In this document: positions 25,801 to 33,709 of the stretch, piece by piece
Layout: every line of letters starts with the position of its first letter
Numbering within the stretch: position 1 is the stretch's first letter
Translations under genes and position numbers: made by a program
Assembly: GCF_000737195.2 (NCBI RefSeq)
Contig: NZ_JALM01000073.1
Span: 25,926 to 89,925, forward strand
Reading direction: 5' to 3'
DNA from: Sciscionella sediminilitoris
GTDB lineage: Bacteria > Actinomycetota > Actinomycetes > Mycobacteriales > Pseudonocardiaceae
DNA: 64,000 nt
The notes under the pieces: model-generated
What the model saw: the letters and a program-made list of their open reading frames with translations, nothing else
Databases searched by the model: none
What the model was told of the DNA's origin: nothing

Positions 25801-26613
25801 ATGAGCGAGACGACCGTGAACGACAAAGACACCGATGCGATCGAGCGCAGGTGGGTCGAGGACGACACCGCCGAGGCCGCGGCGACCGAGGATTCCGCGA
25901 CCGAGCCCGACGAGATCGAGGACACCGAAACCGAGGCTGCCGAAGCACCGGAACCCGGGACCGCTGAGACACCGGAACCCGGGACCGCTGAAGCACCGGA
26001 ACCCGGGACCGCTGAGGCACCGGCCCCCGGGGTCGCTGAAGCCGAGCCCGCCGAGCCCGAGACCGCCGAGACGGAACCCGCCGGTACGGAACTCGCCAGT
26101 ACGGAACCCGCCAGTACGGAACCGAAGCGCGCCGCGTCCTGGTTGCGCGCCAAGGTTCTCGTGCCGGGGGCGGCCTTTCTGGTGGTGCTCGCCGCCGCGG
26201 TGTTCTTCGCGGTCGGCTACTTCCAGGCCAACTCCGCCGAATCCGATCGCACCGAGGCACTGCAGGCGGGCAACCGGATCATGAAAAGCCTCGGCGACTT
26301 CGACTACCAGGACATCAACAAGAACATCGAGGCGGTGACCGCGGACGCCAGTGACGGATTCCGGCCGCAGTACAAGAACCTGGTCAACCAGTTGCGCGGC
26401 AAGGTGCAGGAGCTCAAGGCGAAGTCCACAATGGACATCGTGGCCTCCGGGGTGACCAGGGTGCAGGGCGACAAGGCCGATCTGGTGTTCCTCTCCAACC
26501 AGACCGTCACCAACGCCCAGCACAAGGAGCCGGTCGTGCAACCCTGGCGCACCCAGGTGACTCTCGTCCGTCAGGACGGCAGCTGGAAACTCGACGGCAT
26601 GACCTTCGTGTAA
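25801..26613 (+). CDS. mas: Mce-associated membrane protein with acidic repeat tail
   Basis: A 270-residue protein. Residues 1-110 are an acidic, repetitive cytoplasmic tail, built partly of repeats of APEPGTAE and TEPAS. One membrane helix follows (VLVPGAAFLVVLAAAVFFAVGYF, about 117-139), then an external domain resembling the SnoaL-like fold of Mce-associated (Mas/Mam) proteins (SWKLDGMTFV at the end). It begins 10 bp after mceF, so it belongs to the same transcript. Mas proteins stabilise Mce complexes in mycobacteria. Only one is present here, whereas two or more are common. Confidence 0.85.
   Translation: MSETTVNDKDTDAIERRWVEDDTAEAAATEDSATEPDEIEDTETEAAEAPEPGTAETPEPGTAEAPEPGTAEAPAPGVAEAEPAEPETAETEPAGTELASTEPASTEPKRAASWLRAKVLVPGAAFLVVLAAAVFFAVGYFQANSAESDRTEALQAGNRIMKSLGDFDYQDINKNIEAVTADASDGFRPQYKNLVNQLRGKVQELKAKSTMDIVASGVTRVQGDKADLVFLSNQTVTNAQHKEPVVQPWRTQVTLVRQDGSWKLDGMTFV
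25942..26037 (+). repeat. 24-bp coding tandem repeat, four copies
   Basis: Four consecutive 24-bp units (25942, 25966, 25990, 26014), each encoding E-A/T-P-E/A-P-G-T/V-A. The first three units differ by one to three bases and the fourth is more diverged. The frame is preserved, so copy-number change would alter only the tail length of the Mce-associated protein. Confidence 0.85.
26071..26115 (+). repeat. 15-bp coding tandem repeat, three copies
   Basis: Three 15-bp units (26071, 26086, 26101) with consensus ACGGAACCCGCCAGT, encoding T-E-P-A-S/G. A partial fourth copy (ACGGAACCG) follows. They lie in the same tail as the 24-bp repeat. Confidence 0.8.
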
Positions 26614-26643
26614 GGAGTTTCCTTATCCAGCTTGCGTAGCGGC

Positions 26644-26661
26644 GCGGGTGGCGGAACCCGC
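26644..26661 (+). terminator. Weak hairpin after the mce operon
   Basis: GCGGGT-GGCGGA-ACCCGC, a 6-bp stem with a 6-base loop, 31 bp after the last stop of the mce operon and before a convergent gene. No T tract follows, so termination is uncertain. Confidence 0.3.
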
Positions 26662-26717
26662 CGCGGTGCGAGCTGCCAGCTTGGTAGTGAGCGGTTGCGC
26701 CGCTGAAGAAGGGATCG

Positions 26718-27749
26718 TCAGGGCACCCGGCCGAGCACCGCTCCGTTGGCCCCCAGGGCGGTGAAGCGGATTACCTCGATATCGGTGAATCCGGTGTCCG
26801 CCAGCCATTCCGCGTACTCGCTCTCGGAATAGTTGCGCCCCTGCTCGGTTTCGATGAGTCGCTGCATGCTCAGCAACATGGCCTCGGGCGGCCCGGTGCG
26901 TTCCGGGTTGAGCAGCATCTCGCTGATGATCACCAGCCCGCCGCTCGGCAGCACGGCGAGGCATTTGCGCAGTAGTTCCCGGTCCCTGCCCTCGTCCCAG
27001 TCGTGCAGGATGTTGCTGAGCAGCATGACGTCGTAACCGGTGGGCAGTCCGGGATCGGCGTGGAAGTCCCCGCTGAGGGTGTCGATCGTGCCGGTGAGCC
27101 CGGCCGCGCGGATCTGGTTCGCGGCGACCGGACAGATGTGCGGCAGCTCGAACACGGTCGCGCTCAGCTGCGGGTGGCCGCGGCACAGTTCGATCGCGCA
27201 CGATCCGGAACCGCCACCGAGGTCGAGCACCTTGTGGTGTTCGGCGAGGTCCACGAGTTCGGTGAGCACCCGGCCGACCGAGCCGGACATCGCCCGCATC
27301 GCCTCCCAGAACAGGGCGATCCGCTGTTCGTCCTCGACCGTGCGCCTGCCGTTCCGGTGTTCGGTGTCCATTGTGGTCGGACGGTTCTCGCGCAGCGCGG
27401 TCCCGACGTGCTGCCATTCCGGATAGCTCCGGCGATCGAAAAACCGGATCAGGCCGCCGGAGTAGCGTGGTTTCCCCGCGGTGAGGAATTCCGCGGCGAT
27501 ATCCGAGCAGCGGTACAGTTCGCCGTTCTTGAGGAGCAGTTCGAGCGAGACACAGGTGGAAAGCAGCACATCGGCGGGGCGTTCCGCGAGTTCGAGCTCC
27601 ACCGCGATCTCCTCGCGGGTCTGGTCCGGCCGCTCGGCGAGCAGCTGGAAGAGGCCGAGGTCGAGCGCGGCCGCCATCGTCTTGAACCCGCCGAATCCCA
27701 GTGCCAGGCGCAGCAACGGCGCCGAGTCCGGCTCGCCCGTTTCCGGCAT
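26718..27749 (-). CDS. SAM-dependent O-methyltransferase (family 2 type)
   Basis: A 343-residue protein with an N-terminal dimerisation/winged-helix region (FKTMAAALDLGLFQLLAERP) and a C-terminal Rossmann methyltransferase domain. The SAM-binding glycine loop is VLDLGGGSGSCAIEL (about 193-207). The acidic loop FELPHICPVA and the catalytic-base region NILHDWDEGRDRELLRKC follow, as in hydroxyneurosporene, polyketide or phenol O-methyltransferases. The metabolite is unknown. The 224 bp upstream are AT-richer and hold its promoter. No biosynthetic gene cluster surrounds it. Confidence 0.8.
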   Translation of the reverse strand: MPETGEPDSAPLLRLALGFGGFKTMAAALDLGLFQLLAERPDQTREEIAVELELAERPADVLLSTCVSLELLLKNGELYRCSDIAAEFLTAGKPRYSGGLIRFFDRRSYPEWQHVGTALRENRPTTMDTEHRNGRRTVEDEQRIALFWEAMRAMSGSVGRVLTELVDLAEHHKVLDLGGGSGSCAIELCRGHPQLSATVFELPHICPVAANQIRAAGLTGTIDTLSGDFHADPGLPTGYDVMLLSNILHDWDEGRDRELLRKCLAVLPSGGLVIISEMLLNPERTGPPEAMLLSMQRLIETEQGRNYSESEYAEWLADTGFTDIEVIRFTALGANGAVLGRVP

Positions 27750-27915
27750 CCTGTCTCCTCTCCCGAGAATGGGCGTCTTCGCGCGAAAAACACGGCATGG
27801 ATCGAGCGAAAAACGAGATGGTGTTTCGATATGAATTCCGTTCGGTTTTCCATACCGAGGACGCCCAACCGTAAGGAGAATGCCCCGCGGAACGCGAGCC
27901 CGGGTTCCACGCGAC

Positions 27916-27958
27916 GGAACAGGGATGCGAGAAAGGGACCAAGCGCATCCCCCGTTCC
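27916..27958 (-). terminator. Extended hairpin behind the class I methyltransferase gene
   Basis: GGAAC-A-GGGATGCG (27916-27929) pairs with CGCATCCC-CC-GTTCC (27944-27958). The 13-bp stem has one internal mismatch/bulge and a 14-base loop. It lies 15 bp after the stop of the minus-strand methyltransferase gene, in the gap before the next minus-strand gene. Confidence 0.5.
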
Positions 27959-27973
27959 GGGTGGGCGCGTGGA

Positions 27974-28594
27974 TCAGCCCAGGTGACGGATGCAGGCGAG
28001 CCAGGCCGGCCGGTCCAGGATTCCGACCGGCAAACCGGTTTCCGCCCAGTGTTTCTCGCTCACCGAGACACGATAGGAACTCTGCTCGATGGACTCGATC
28101 TTCCAGTCCGCCCCGAATGCCGCCCGGATGGTGCCCTGGCTGATCTGCGGCCCCACCCTGGGTTCGGCCTCGGCGAGGGCGAGGATGTGCACGAGCGCGC
28201 CCGGCAGGCAGACGCGATGCAGCGCCTCGGCGTAGGCGCGCCCGCTCTCGCCGTCGAAGACATGGAACAGGGCGCTGTCGAGCACGGTCTCGTACCGTGC
28301 GGGGCCGGTGAGCGCGAGCGCGTCGGCGACCTCGAACCGGGCCGGAACCCCGTGCGCGGCGGCGTTTTCCCGGGCGCGGGTGATGGCGGAATCGGCGAAG
28401 TCGATACCGAGGATGTCGTGACCGCGTTCGGTGAGCGCGATCGTGTGCTCTCCGGTTCCCGCACCGGGCTCGAGCACGGCGCCGCGGATGAGTCCGGCGC
28501 GATCGAGTTCCAGCACGGCGGGCTGGGGCTGGTCGATGACCCAGCCGGCGGTGCCGTTCTCGTAAGCCGCTTCGAAGTTGCTTTTCGTTGTCAT
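27974..28594 (-). CDS. Class I SAM-dependent methyltransferase
   Basis: A 206-residue protein of the small methyltransferase type. SAM-binding loop: VLEPGAGTGEHTIALTERG. Acidic residue after strand 2: ILGIDFADSAITRAREN. Post-I motif: FEVADAL. Motif for product release: YETVLDSALFHVFDGE. It resembles thiopurine/tellurite-resistance-like methyltransferases, but the substrate is open. ATG 28594 is used because it begins with the family-like MTTKSNFEAAYENG; an upstream Met at 28615 adds only seven residues. Confidence 0.75.
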   Translation of the reverse strand: MTTKSNFEAAYENGTAGWVIDQPQPAVLELDRAGLIRGAVLEPGAGTGEHTIALTERGHDILGIDFADSAITRARENAAAHGVPARFEVADALALTGPARYETVLDSALFHVFDGESGRAYAEALHRVCLPGALVHILALAEAEPRVGPQISQGTIRAAFGADWKIESIEQSSYRVSVSEKHWAETGLPVGILDRPAWLACIRHLG

Positions 28595-28627
28595 ACCCCG
28601 AGCATGCAACCTCAAGCTAAGTTGAGG

Positions 28628-30613
28628 TCAACCCTTGGGGCGCGGTCGCCAGGCGAGCCGGGTCGCGGTGCTGACCACGGCGACGAGCGGATGACGGCGC
28701 GGATGCAGATGCATGCTGTCCGGCGCGGTCTCCGGGCGGGCCTGGAATTCGGCGAGATGCGTGGCGAGCCTGCCCATCCGCGGCATCAGGGTGTCGGCGA
28801 GACCGGCGAGGCTGCCGAAGGCGGTGTTCACCGCGGGCGCCCGGTGGGTGAGCGCGCGTACGACCAGCGCGGCGGCCTGCTCGGGGGCCATGCTGGGCAG
28901 CATCCGGTACGCGCTGGCCCCTGGTTTGCTCATCTGCGTGCGCACCAGCGGCACCCGTACCGAGCTGAACGTGACTCCCTCGGCGAGCAGCTCGCGTCCG
29001 GCCACCGCGCCGAACTCGTCGAGCGCGGCCTTGGAGGCGAGGTAGGCGGAGAATCGCGGCGCGTGCACCTGAATGCCCTGGGTGGTGACGTTCACGATGT
29101 GCCCGAACCGTTGCGCGGCCATGCTCGGGATCAGCGCGAGGGAAAGCCGCAGCGGGGCGAAGTAGTTCAGCGCCATGGTTCGCTCGTAGTCGTGCATCCG
29201 TTCGGTGGACGCGGCGACCGGGCGGCGGATGGACCGGCCCGCGTTGTTCACCAGCATGTCCACCGTGCCCTGCTCGGCGAGCACCTGTTTGACGAGCGCG
29301 TCCACGGCCTCGTCATCGGTGAGATCGCAGGGATAGCTGGCCGCTTTCCCGCCCGCGGCACGGATCTGGTCGCGCACGGCGTCCAGTTCCTCCGCGCGCC
29401 GGGCCACGAGCACCACGTTCGCCCCGCGCTCGGCCAGTTGCAGCGCGGTGGCTCGCCCGATACCCGAGGAAGCGCCGGTGACGAGCACGGTCCGCGCGTT
29501 CATCCGTTGCCTGCGCGCGCGATCCGGATCGAGTTCGGCCGCCCAGTGCCGGTAGAGGACCGGGGCGTAGTCGGCGAAGGCAGGGCACTCCAGTCCGCTG
29601 CCGGTCAGCGCGTGCTCGGTCTGCGCCGTGTCGAAATCCACGGGGGCGTTGAGCGCGGGGAGCAGCTGCGGCGGGATCCCGATCTCGGTGAGCGCGCCGG
29701 TGAGGGATTTCTTGACGGGCCGGGGTTTCTCGTTCGCGTTGAGCGCGCGGCCGAGCTTGCGCATCCGCCCGGAGATGTCGATCGGCACCCGGGCCCGGAT
29801 GCGCGGTCCGCCCGCCGCGGCGCTGAACACGCTCGCGATCTCGTTCAGGCTCTGCGAACGCGGGGAGGCGAGGTGATAGGTCGCCCCGGACGGTGCCTCG
29901 CGGTGCATGAGATAGGCCATCGCATCCACCACGTAGTCCACCGGAACCACGTTGGTCTTGCCCAGTTCCGGGGAGGCGAGCGGCAACCAGGAGGGCAGGC
30001 TCGCGAGCCTGCGCAGTGCGGGCAGGAAGTAGTACGGGCCGTCGATCTTGTCCATTTCGCCGGTGACCGAGTCCCCGACGACCGCGGAGGGCCGGTACAC
30101 CCGGAAAGGCACCGCGTCCTGGCGGCGCACGAGGCGTTCCGCGGCGAACTTCGTCGCGTGGTACGGCGTCGGGAACCGCTGGCCCAGATCGAAATCGGAC
30201 TCGGTGAACCGTCCATTGTGGTCTCCGGCCACCGCGATCGAGGAGACATGGTGGAACAGCCCAGCGTTCGCATCGCGCGCGAAGGCGAGCGCGTTCGCGG
30301 TCCCGGCGACGTTCGCCTGCTCGTTCGCGGCCTCGTCCGCGGTCAGGTCGTAGATCGCGCCGAGGTGCACCACGTGATCCGGGGCGCTGGGCAGCGTTGC
30401 CGGGTCCACGCCGAGCCCGTCCGCGCCCAGATCGCCGAGCACCGAGACCACCCGCTCCGGATGCGGCCAGTCCTCGGTGAGCCGGTCGAGGCGGGTCTTC
30501 GAGGACTCGCGCACCAGCACCGAGACGCGCTCGCAGTCCGGGCGTTCGAGCAGCCTGCGCACGAGCCGCCTGCCGAGGAATCCGGTCGCTCCGGTCACGA
30601 AGTAATGCGTCAT
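28628..30613 (-). CDS. acrA1: Two-domain fatty acyl-CoA reductase, AcrA1-like
   Basis: Two reductases in one 661-residue chain. Residues 1-370 are a thioester/acyl-CoA reductase of the extended SDR type (TGATGFLGRRLVRRL at the start; YHATK catalytic pair; GPYYFLPALRRL). Residues 385-661 are a classical SDR (VTGASSGIGRATALQLAERG, NNAGRS, YLASK). This arrangement matches mycobacterial AcrA1 (Rv3391), which reduces fatty acyl-CoA toward aldehyde or alcohol for wax esters or envelope lipids. Start ATG 30613 fits the Rossmann motif. A perfect 24-bp palindrome begins 16 bp upstream of the start, so transcription is probably under tight repressor control. Confidence 0.82.
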   Translation of the reverse strand: MTHYFVTGATGFLGRRLVRRLLERPDCERVSVLVRESSKTRLDRLTEDWPHPERVVSVLGDLGADGLGVDPATLPSAPDHVVHLGAIYDLTADEAANEQANVAGTANALAFARDANAGLFHHVSSIAVAGDHNGRFTESDFDLGQRFPTPYHATKFAAERLVRRQDAVPFRVYRPSAVVGDSVTGEMDKIDGPYYFLPALRRLASLPSWLPLASPELGKTNVVPVDYVVDAMAYLMHREAPSGATYHLASPRSQSLNEIASVFSAAAGGPRIRARVPIDISGRMRKLGRALNANEKPRPVKKSLTGALTEIGIPPQLLPALNAPVDFDTAQTEHALTGSGLECPAFADYAPVLYRHWAAELDPDRARRQRMNARTVLVTGASSGIGRATALQLAERGANVVLVARRAEELDAVRDQIRAAGGKAASYPCDLTDDEAVDALVKQVLAEQGTVDMLVNNAGRSIRRPVAASTERMHDYERTMALNYFAPLRLSLALIPSMAAQRFGHIVNVTTQGIQVHAPRFSAYLASKAALDEFGAVAGRELLAEGVTFSSVRVPLVRTQMSKPGASAYRMLPSMAPEQAAALVVRALTHRAPAVNTAFGSLAGLADTLMPRMGRLATHLAEFQARPETAPDSMHLHPRRHPLVAVVSTATRLAWRPRPKG

Positions 30614-30628
30614 GGGGAGATCGTATCT

Positions 30629-30652
30629 TACATGCGTGCATGCACGCATGTA
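30629..30652. promoter_or_regulatory. Perfect 24-bp palindrome at the acrA1-like promoter
   Basis: The left arm TACATGCGTGCA (30629-30640) is followed without spacer by its exact reverse complement. It lies 16-39 bp upstream of the acrA1-like start, where a promoter would be. Size and perfection fit a TetR- or GntR-type dimer site. The regulator is not identified. Confidence 0.7.
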
Positions 30653-30752
30653 TTTCGCGGCACGTTCTCGTCCGGGTGCACCCAGGGGTGGAACCGAGGT
30701 TGGACCCGTCGTTCGATGTGTACCGAGGGTCGTGAAAACTACCGTTCGTAGC

Positions 30753-31253
30753 ATGAACAGCGAACTGTTGGACATCGTTCTGGGCCTCGTGGTCGTGGCC
30801 CTCGTGGTGCTGATGATCGTGCGCCGGACGCGCGGGGTGCCGGTCTCGGCCCGCAGGCTGCTGATCGTTCCACTGGTCCTGCTGGTGGTCGGGGTGCAGC
30901 AGATATCGGGGGACCTGCACGTGATGAGCCGCCTGGACTGGCTGCTGGCGCTCGCGTTCGCGGTGGTGAGCCTCGGGGCCGGGGTGCTGCGCGGCGTGCT
31001 GAGCCGCCTCTACGAGCAGGAGGGCCGAGCCTGGATGCGCTACACCTGGGTGACCGTGTGCGTGTGGCTCGCCCTGATCCCGCTGCGGGTGGGCATGGTG
31101 GTGCTCGCGAACGTCTTCGGTGCCTCGGTGGCAGGCGGAACCCATCTGATGTTCCTGCTGCTCGCGCTCACCTTCGGCGGGGAGGCACTGGTCGTGTTCC
31201 CGAGGGCGCGCGCCAGGGGACTGGTGATCGCGGCGAGCCCGGTGCGGGCGTAG
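30753..31253 (+). CDS. DUF1453-like membrane protein
   Basis: A 166-residue protein with about five hydrophobic helices. The order of a first helix (IVLGLVVVALVVLMIV), a basic loop RRTRGVPVSARRLLIVP and a conserved-looking RVGMVVLANVFG resembles DUF1453/CcdC-like proteins of unknown function. It lies 6 bp upstream of a histidine kinase gene, so it is probably part of the signalling operon, perhaps as a membrane sensor or a target (inference). The ATG at 30753 removes an Arg-rich non-conserved extension. Confidence 0.6.
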   Translation: MNSELLDIVLGLVVVALVVLMIVRRTRGVPVSARRLLIVPLVLLVVGVQQISGDLHVMSRLDWLLALAFAVVSLGAGVLRGVLSRLYEQEGRAWMRYTWVTVCVWLALIPLRVGMVVLANVFGASVAGGTHLMFLLLALTFGGEALVVFPRARARGLVIAASPVRA

Positions 31254-31259
31254 GACACT

Positions 31260-32363
31260 GTGCGGGTGAATGCCGCTGTTCTCACCGTCCGCCTCGCGGT
31301 ACTCGGCGCCATCGGGTTCGCGCTCGGCTTCGAACCGGGCTTCGGGCTGCACGGCGTGCACGCGCTGACCCTGGCCGGATTCGTGCTCACCGTCATCGGC
31401 TGGGGCGGCACCGCCCTGCTCGCGGCCGACCGGCTGAAACCGCAGATCGTGCTGGACGCGGTGTTCGTGACGGGCGGGTTGCTGATCGTCCCGGGGACGA
31501 TGCAGACCGCGCTGGGCCTGATCCTGGTGTGCATCGCGCTGCTGTCCACCGCGACCACGGTGGGCGAACCGTACGCGCTGGGGATCACCATCGCCGCCGG
31601 GATCGCCGTCGGCCTGCTCTACGGGCTGCTCGTCGGACCGATCATCGGGCTGGTGTGGATCCTGCCCGCGGCCGGGTCCTATCTGGCCGGGGTGACCCGG
31701 CGCCAGCGGCAGGAACGCCTCGAACAGGCGGAGCTGCTGCTGGCCGAGACGCAGGTGGCGCGGGAACGCGAGGCGCAGGCGGCCGCGGCCGAGGAACGGG
31801 CACGGATCGCCAGGGAGATGCACGATGTGCTCGCCCACTCGATCGGCGCGGTCAGCGTGCAGCTCGAGGCGGCGGACGCACTGCTCGAGGATGTCCCGGG
31901 AACCGGACGCGCGCTCGACTGCGTGCGCCGGGCCCGTGGACTGGCTGCCGAGGGGCTCACCGAGACCAGGCGCGCGGTCGGGGCGCTGCGCGGGGATCCC
32001 GGCGCGCTGCGCGGGGTGCTGACCGGGCTCGCCGAGGGCTACCAGGGGACCGCGCACCTCGAGCTGCCCGAGACCATGCCCGAGCTGCGTCCCGAGGTCA
32101 CCCTCGCGCTCGGCCGGATCGCCACCGAGGCGGTGACCAATGCGGGCAAGCATTCCGGGGGTGCCCCGCTGCACATGGCGCTGAGCTCTACGGAAGGCGA
32201 ACTGTGCCTGCGGGTGCACAACGAACTCGGTACCGCGGCCGAGCCCGGGAAGGGTTTCGGGCTGATCGGGATGCGGGAGCGCGCCGAACGCATCGGCGGT
32301 ACGGTCACCGCGGGGGCCGAGGAAACGGGGTGGACCGTGCGGGTACGGGTGCCGCATGACTGA
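31260..32363 (+). CDS. Sensor histidine kinase, HisKA_3 (NarL/DesK) class
   Basis: A 367-residue protein. Residues 1-145 hold five to six membrane helices with short loops (no large extracellular sensor domain). A coiled linker follows, then the phosphoacceptor EERARIAREMHDVLAHSIG with H188. The ATPase domain has the N-box ATEAVTNAGKHSG and the G-box GFGLIGMRERAE. The short loops suggest sensing within the membrane. Its stop overlaps the ATG of the response regulator by 8 bp, and both follow the DUF1453-like gene. GTG 31260 is taken as start; GTG 31266 is close by. Confidence 0.88.
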   Translation: MRVNAAVLTVRLAVLGAIGFALGFEPGFGLHGVHALTLAGFVLTVIGWGGTALLAADRLKPQIVLDAVFVTGGLLIVPGTMQTALGLILVCIALLSTATTVGEPYALGITIAAGIAVGLLYGLLVGPIIGLVWILPAAGSYLAGVTRRQRQERLEQAELLLAETQVAREREAQAAAAEERARIAREMHDVLAHSIGAVSVQLEAADALLEDVPGTGRALDCVRRARGLAAEGLTETRRAVGALRGDPGALRGVLTGLAEGYQGTAHLELPETMPELRPEVTLALGRIATEAVTNAGKHSGGAPLHMALSSTEGELCLRVHNELGTAAEPGKGFGLIGMRERAERIGGTVTAGAEETGWTVRVRVPHD

Positions 32364-32997
32364 GCGGACGTTGCGGGTGATCGTCGCCGATGACCAGACC
32401 GCGGTGCGCGAGGGGCTGGTGATCCTGCTCGACACGCTCACCGGTATCGAGGTGGTCGGCTCCGCCCAGGACGGGGAAGGCGCGCTCGACCTGGTCGCGC
32501 GCACCGAACCCGATGTGGTGCTCATGGACCTGCGGATGCCCGGCTGCGACGGGATCACCGCGACCGCGCGGATCCGCGAGCACCATCCGGGTACCCGGGT
32601 CGTCGTGCTCACCACCTACGCCGAGGACGAGGCGGTGCGCGGGGCACTGCGGGCCGGGGCGATCGGTTTTCTCACCAAGGACGCGGGCCGGGCCGATATC
32701 GCGCGCGCCATCGAGGCCGCCGCGGCGGGCCAGTCGGTGCTGGACGCCGAACTGCAGCGGGGACTGCTCGCCGAACCGGAACGCAGGCCCGATCCCAGCC
32801 TCGCCGAGCTCTCCGAACGTGAGTGCGCCGTGCTGCGGCTGATCGCCGGAGGCATGGCCAACCGGGAGATCGCGGCGGAACTGGTGATCAGCGAGGCGAC
32901 CGTGAAAAGCCACATCAACCGGATCTTCGCCAAGATCGGGGCGACGGACCGGGCGAAGGCGGTGCGCTACGCGTTCACCAACGGGCTGGTGTCGTGA
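32356..32997 (+). CDS. NarL/LuxR-family response regulator
   Basis: A 213-residue protein with a receiver domain: acidic pair ADD (11-13), phospho-acceptor D58 in VVLMDLRMPG, Thr in VVLTTY and Lys in FLTKD. The C-terminal LuxR helix-turn-helix is LSERECAVLRLIAGGMANRE and then VISEATVKSHINRIFAKIG. It is cognate to the overlapping kinase. The genes it controls are not evident; the nearest candidate is its own operon. Confidence 0.92.
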   Translation: MTERTLRVIVADDQTAVREGLVILLDTLTGIEVVGSAQDGEGALDLVARTEPDVVLMDLRMPGCDGITATARIREHHPGTRVVVLTTYAEDEAVRGALRAGAIGFLTKDAGRADIARAIEAAAAGQSVLDAELQRGLLAEPERRPDPSLAELSERECAVLRLIAGGMANREIAAELVISEATVKSHINRIFAKIGATDRAKAVRYAFTNGLVS

Positions 32998-33009
32998 CCG
33001 GCGGCTTTG

Positions 33010-33645
33010 TCACCTGAGTTCCCGGCGCATCAGTTCCTCCACGCGCTCCGGATCCTCGGCGAGCAGGTGATATCCGGCGACCAGGGCGCGGAAGTTGGTT
33101 CCCGCCCAGTCCAGGTCGCTGAACTGCGGGTCGATCAGCCCGAGCAGCCCGCGCCCGATCTCCAGGGTGAACACGCCGCGCACCAGCTCGGTGGTGGCCG
33201 GCTGGCCGGACTGCCGGAACACGTGCGCCACCAGCCTGCTGTAGCCCTCGATCGATTCACGGGCGAACTCCGCGCCCGCCGGGAACCGGGCCGCGTTGCA
33301 CAGCAGCTCGTAGAAGGCCACCCGTTCCCAGCGGGGCAGCGCCTCGATCATGTGCGCGACCGCCTCGGTCACCGAGCGGACCGTCTTGCTCTCCTCGAGT
33401 GCCTCGGCGACCGCGGCGCGGAAGATGTCCGCACGGTCATTGGCGTACCAGCGAAGGGCCTCGGAGACCAGGCCGTCGATCGTGGCGAAGTAGTAGGTCG
33501 CGCTCGTCAGCGGCACCCCGGCCCGCTCGGTGACGGCACGATGGGTCACCCCGGCGACCCCGCGCTCGGCCACGATCTCGATCGTCGCGCGGATCAACGC
33601 ATCCCTTCTCGGCTGCTTCTTGTGCGACGAGTCCGGTGAGCCCAT
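33010..33645 (-). CDS. TetR-family transcriptional regulator
   Basis: A 211-residue protein with an N-terminal helix-turn-helix (IEIVAERGVAGVTHRAVTERAGVPLTSATYYFATID) and a helical C-terminal ligand domain. It resembles the TetR subgroup with the TSATYYFATIDGLVSEAL motif. It stops 12 bp from the end of the convergent response regulator and is divergent from the PfkB kinase gene across 64 bp. That kinase is a possible target. It is also one of two TetR proteins in the window that could own the 24-bp palindrome at 30629. Confidence 0.85.
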   Translation of the reverse strand: MGSPDSSHKKQPRRDALIRATIEIVAERGVAGVTHRAVTERAGVPLTSATYYFATIDGLVSEALRWYANDRADIFRAAVAEALEESKTVRSVTEAVAHMIEALPRWERVAFYELLCNAARFPAGAEFARESIEGYSRLVAHVFRQSGQPATTELVRGVFTLEIGRGLLGLIDPQFSDLDWAGTNFRALVAGYHLLAEDPERVEELMRRELR

Positions 33646-33709
33646 ACCGCGAGCCTATTATGCCGCCCGAACATGGCGCGCAGGGCTCCGTCGCGGGCAG
33701 GATGATTGG

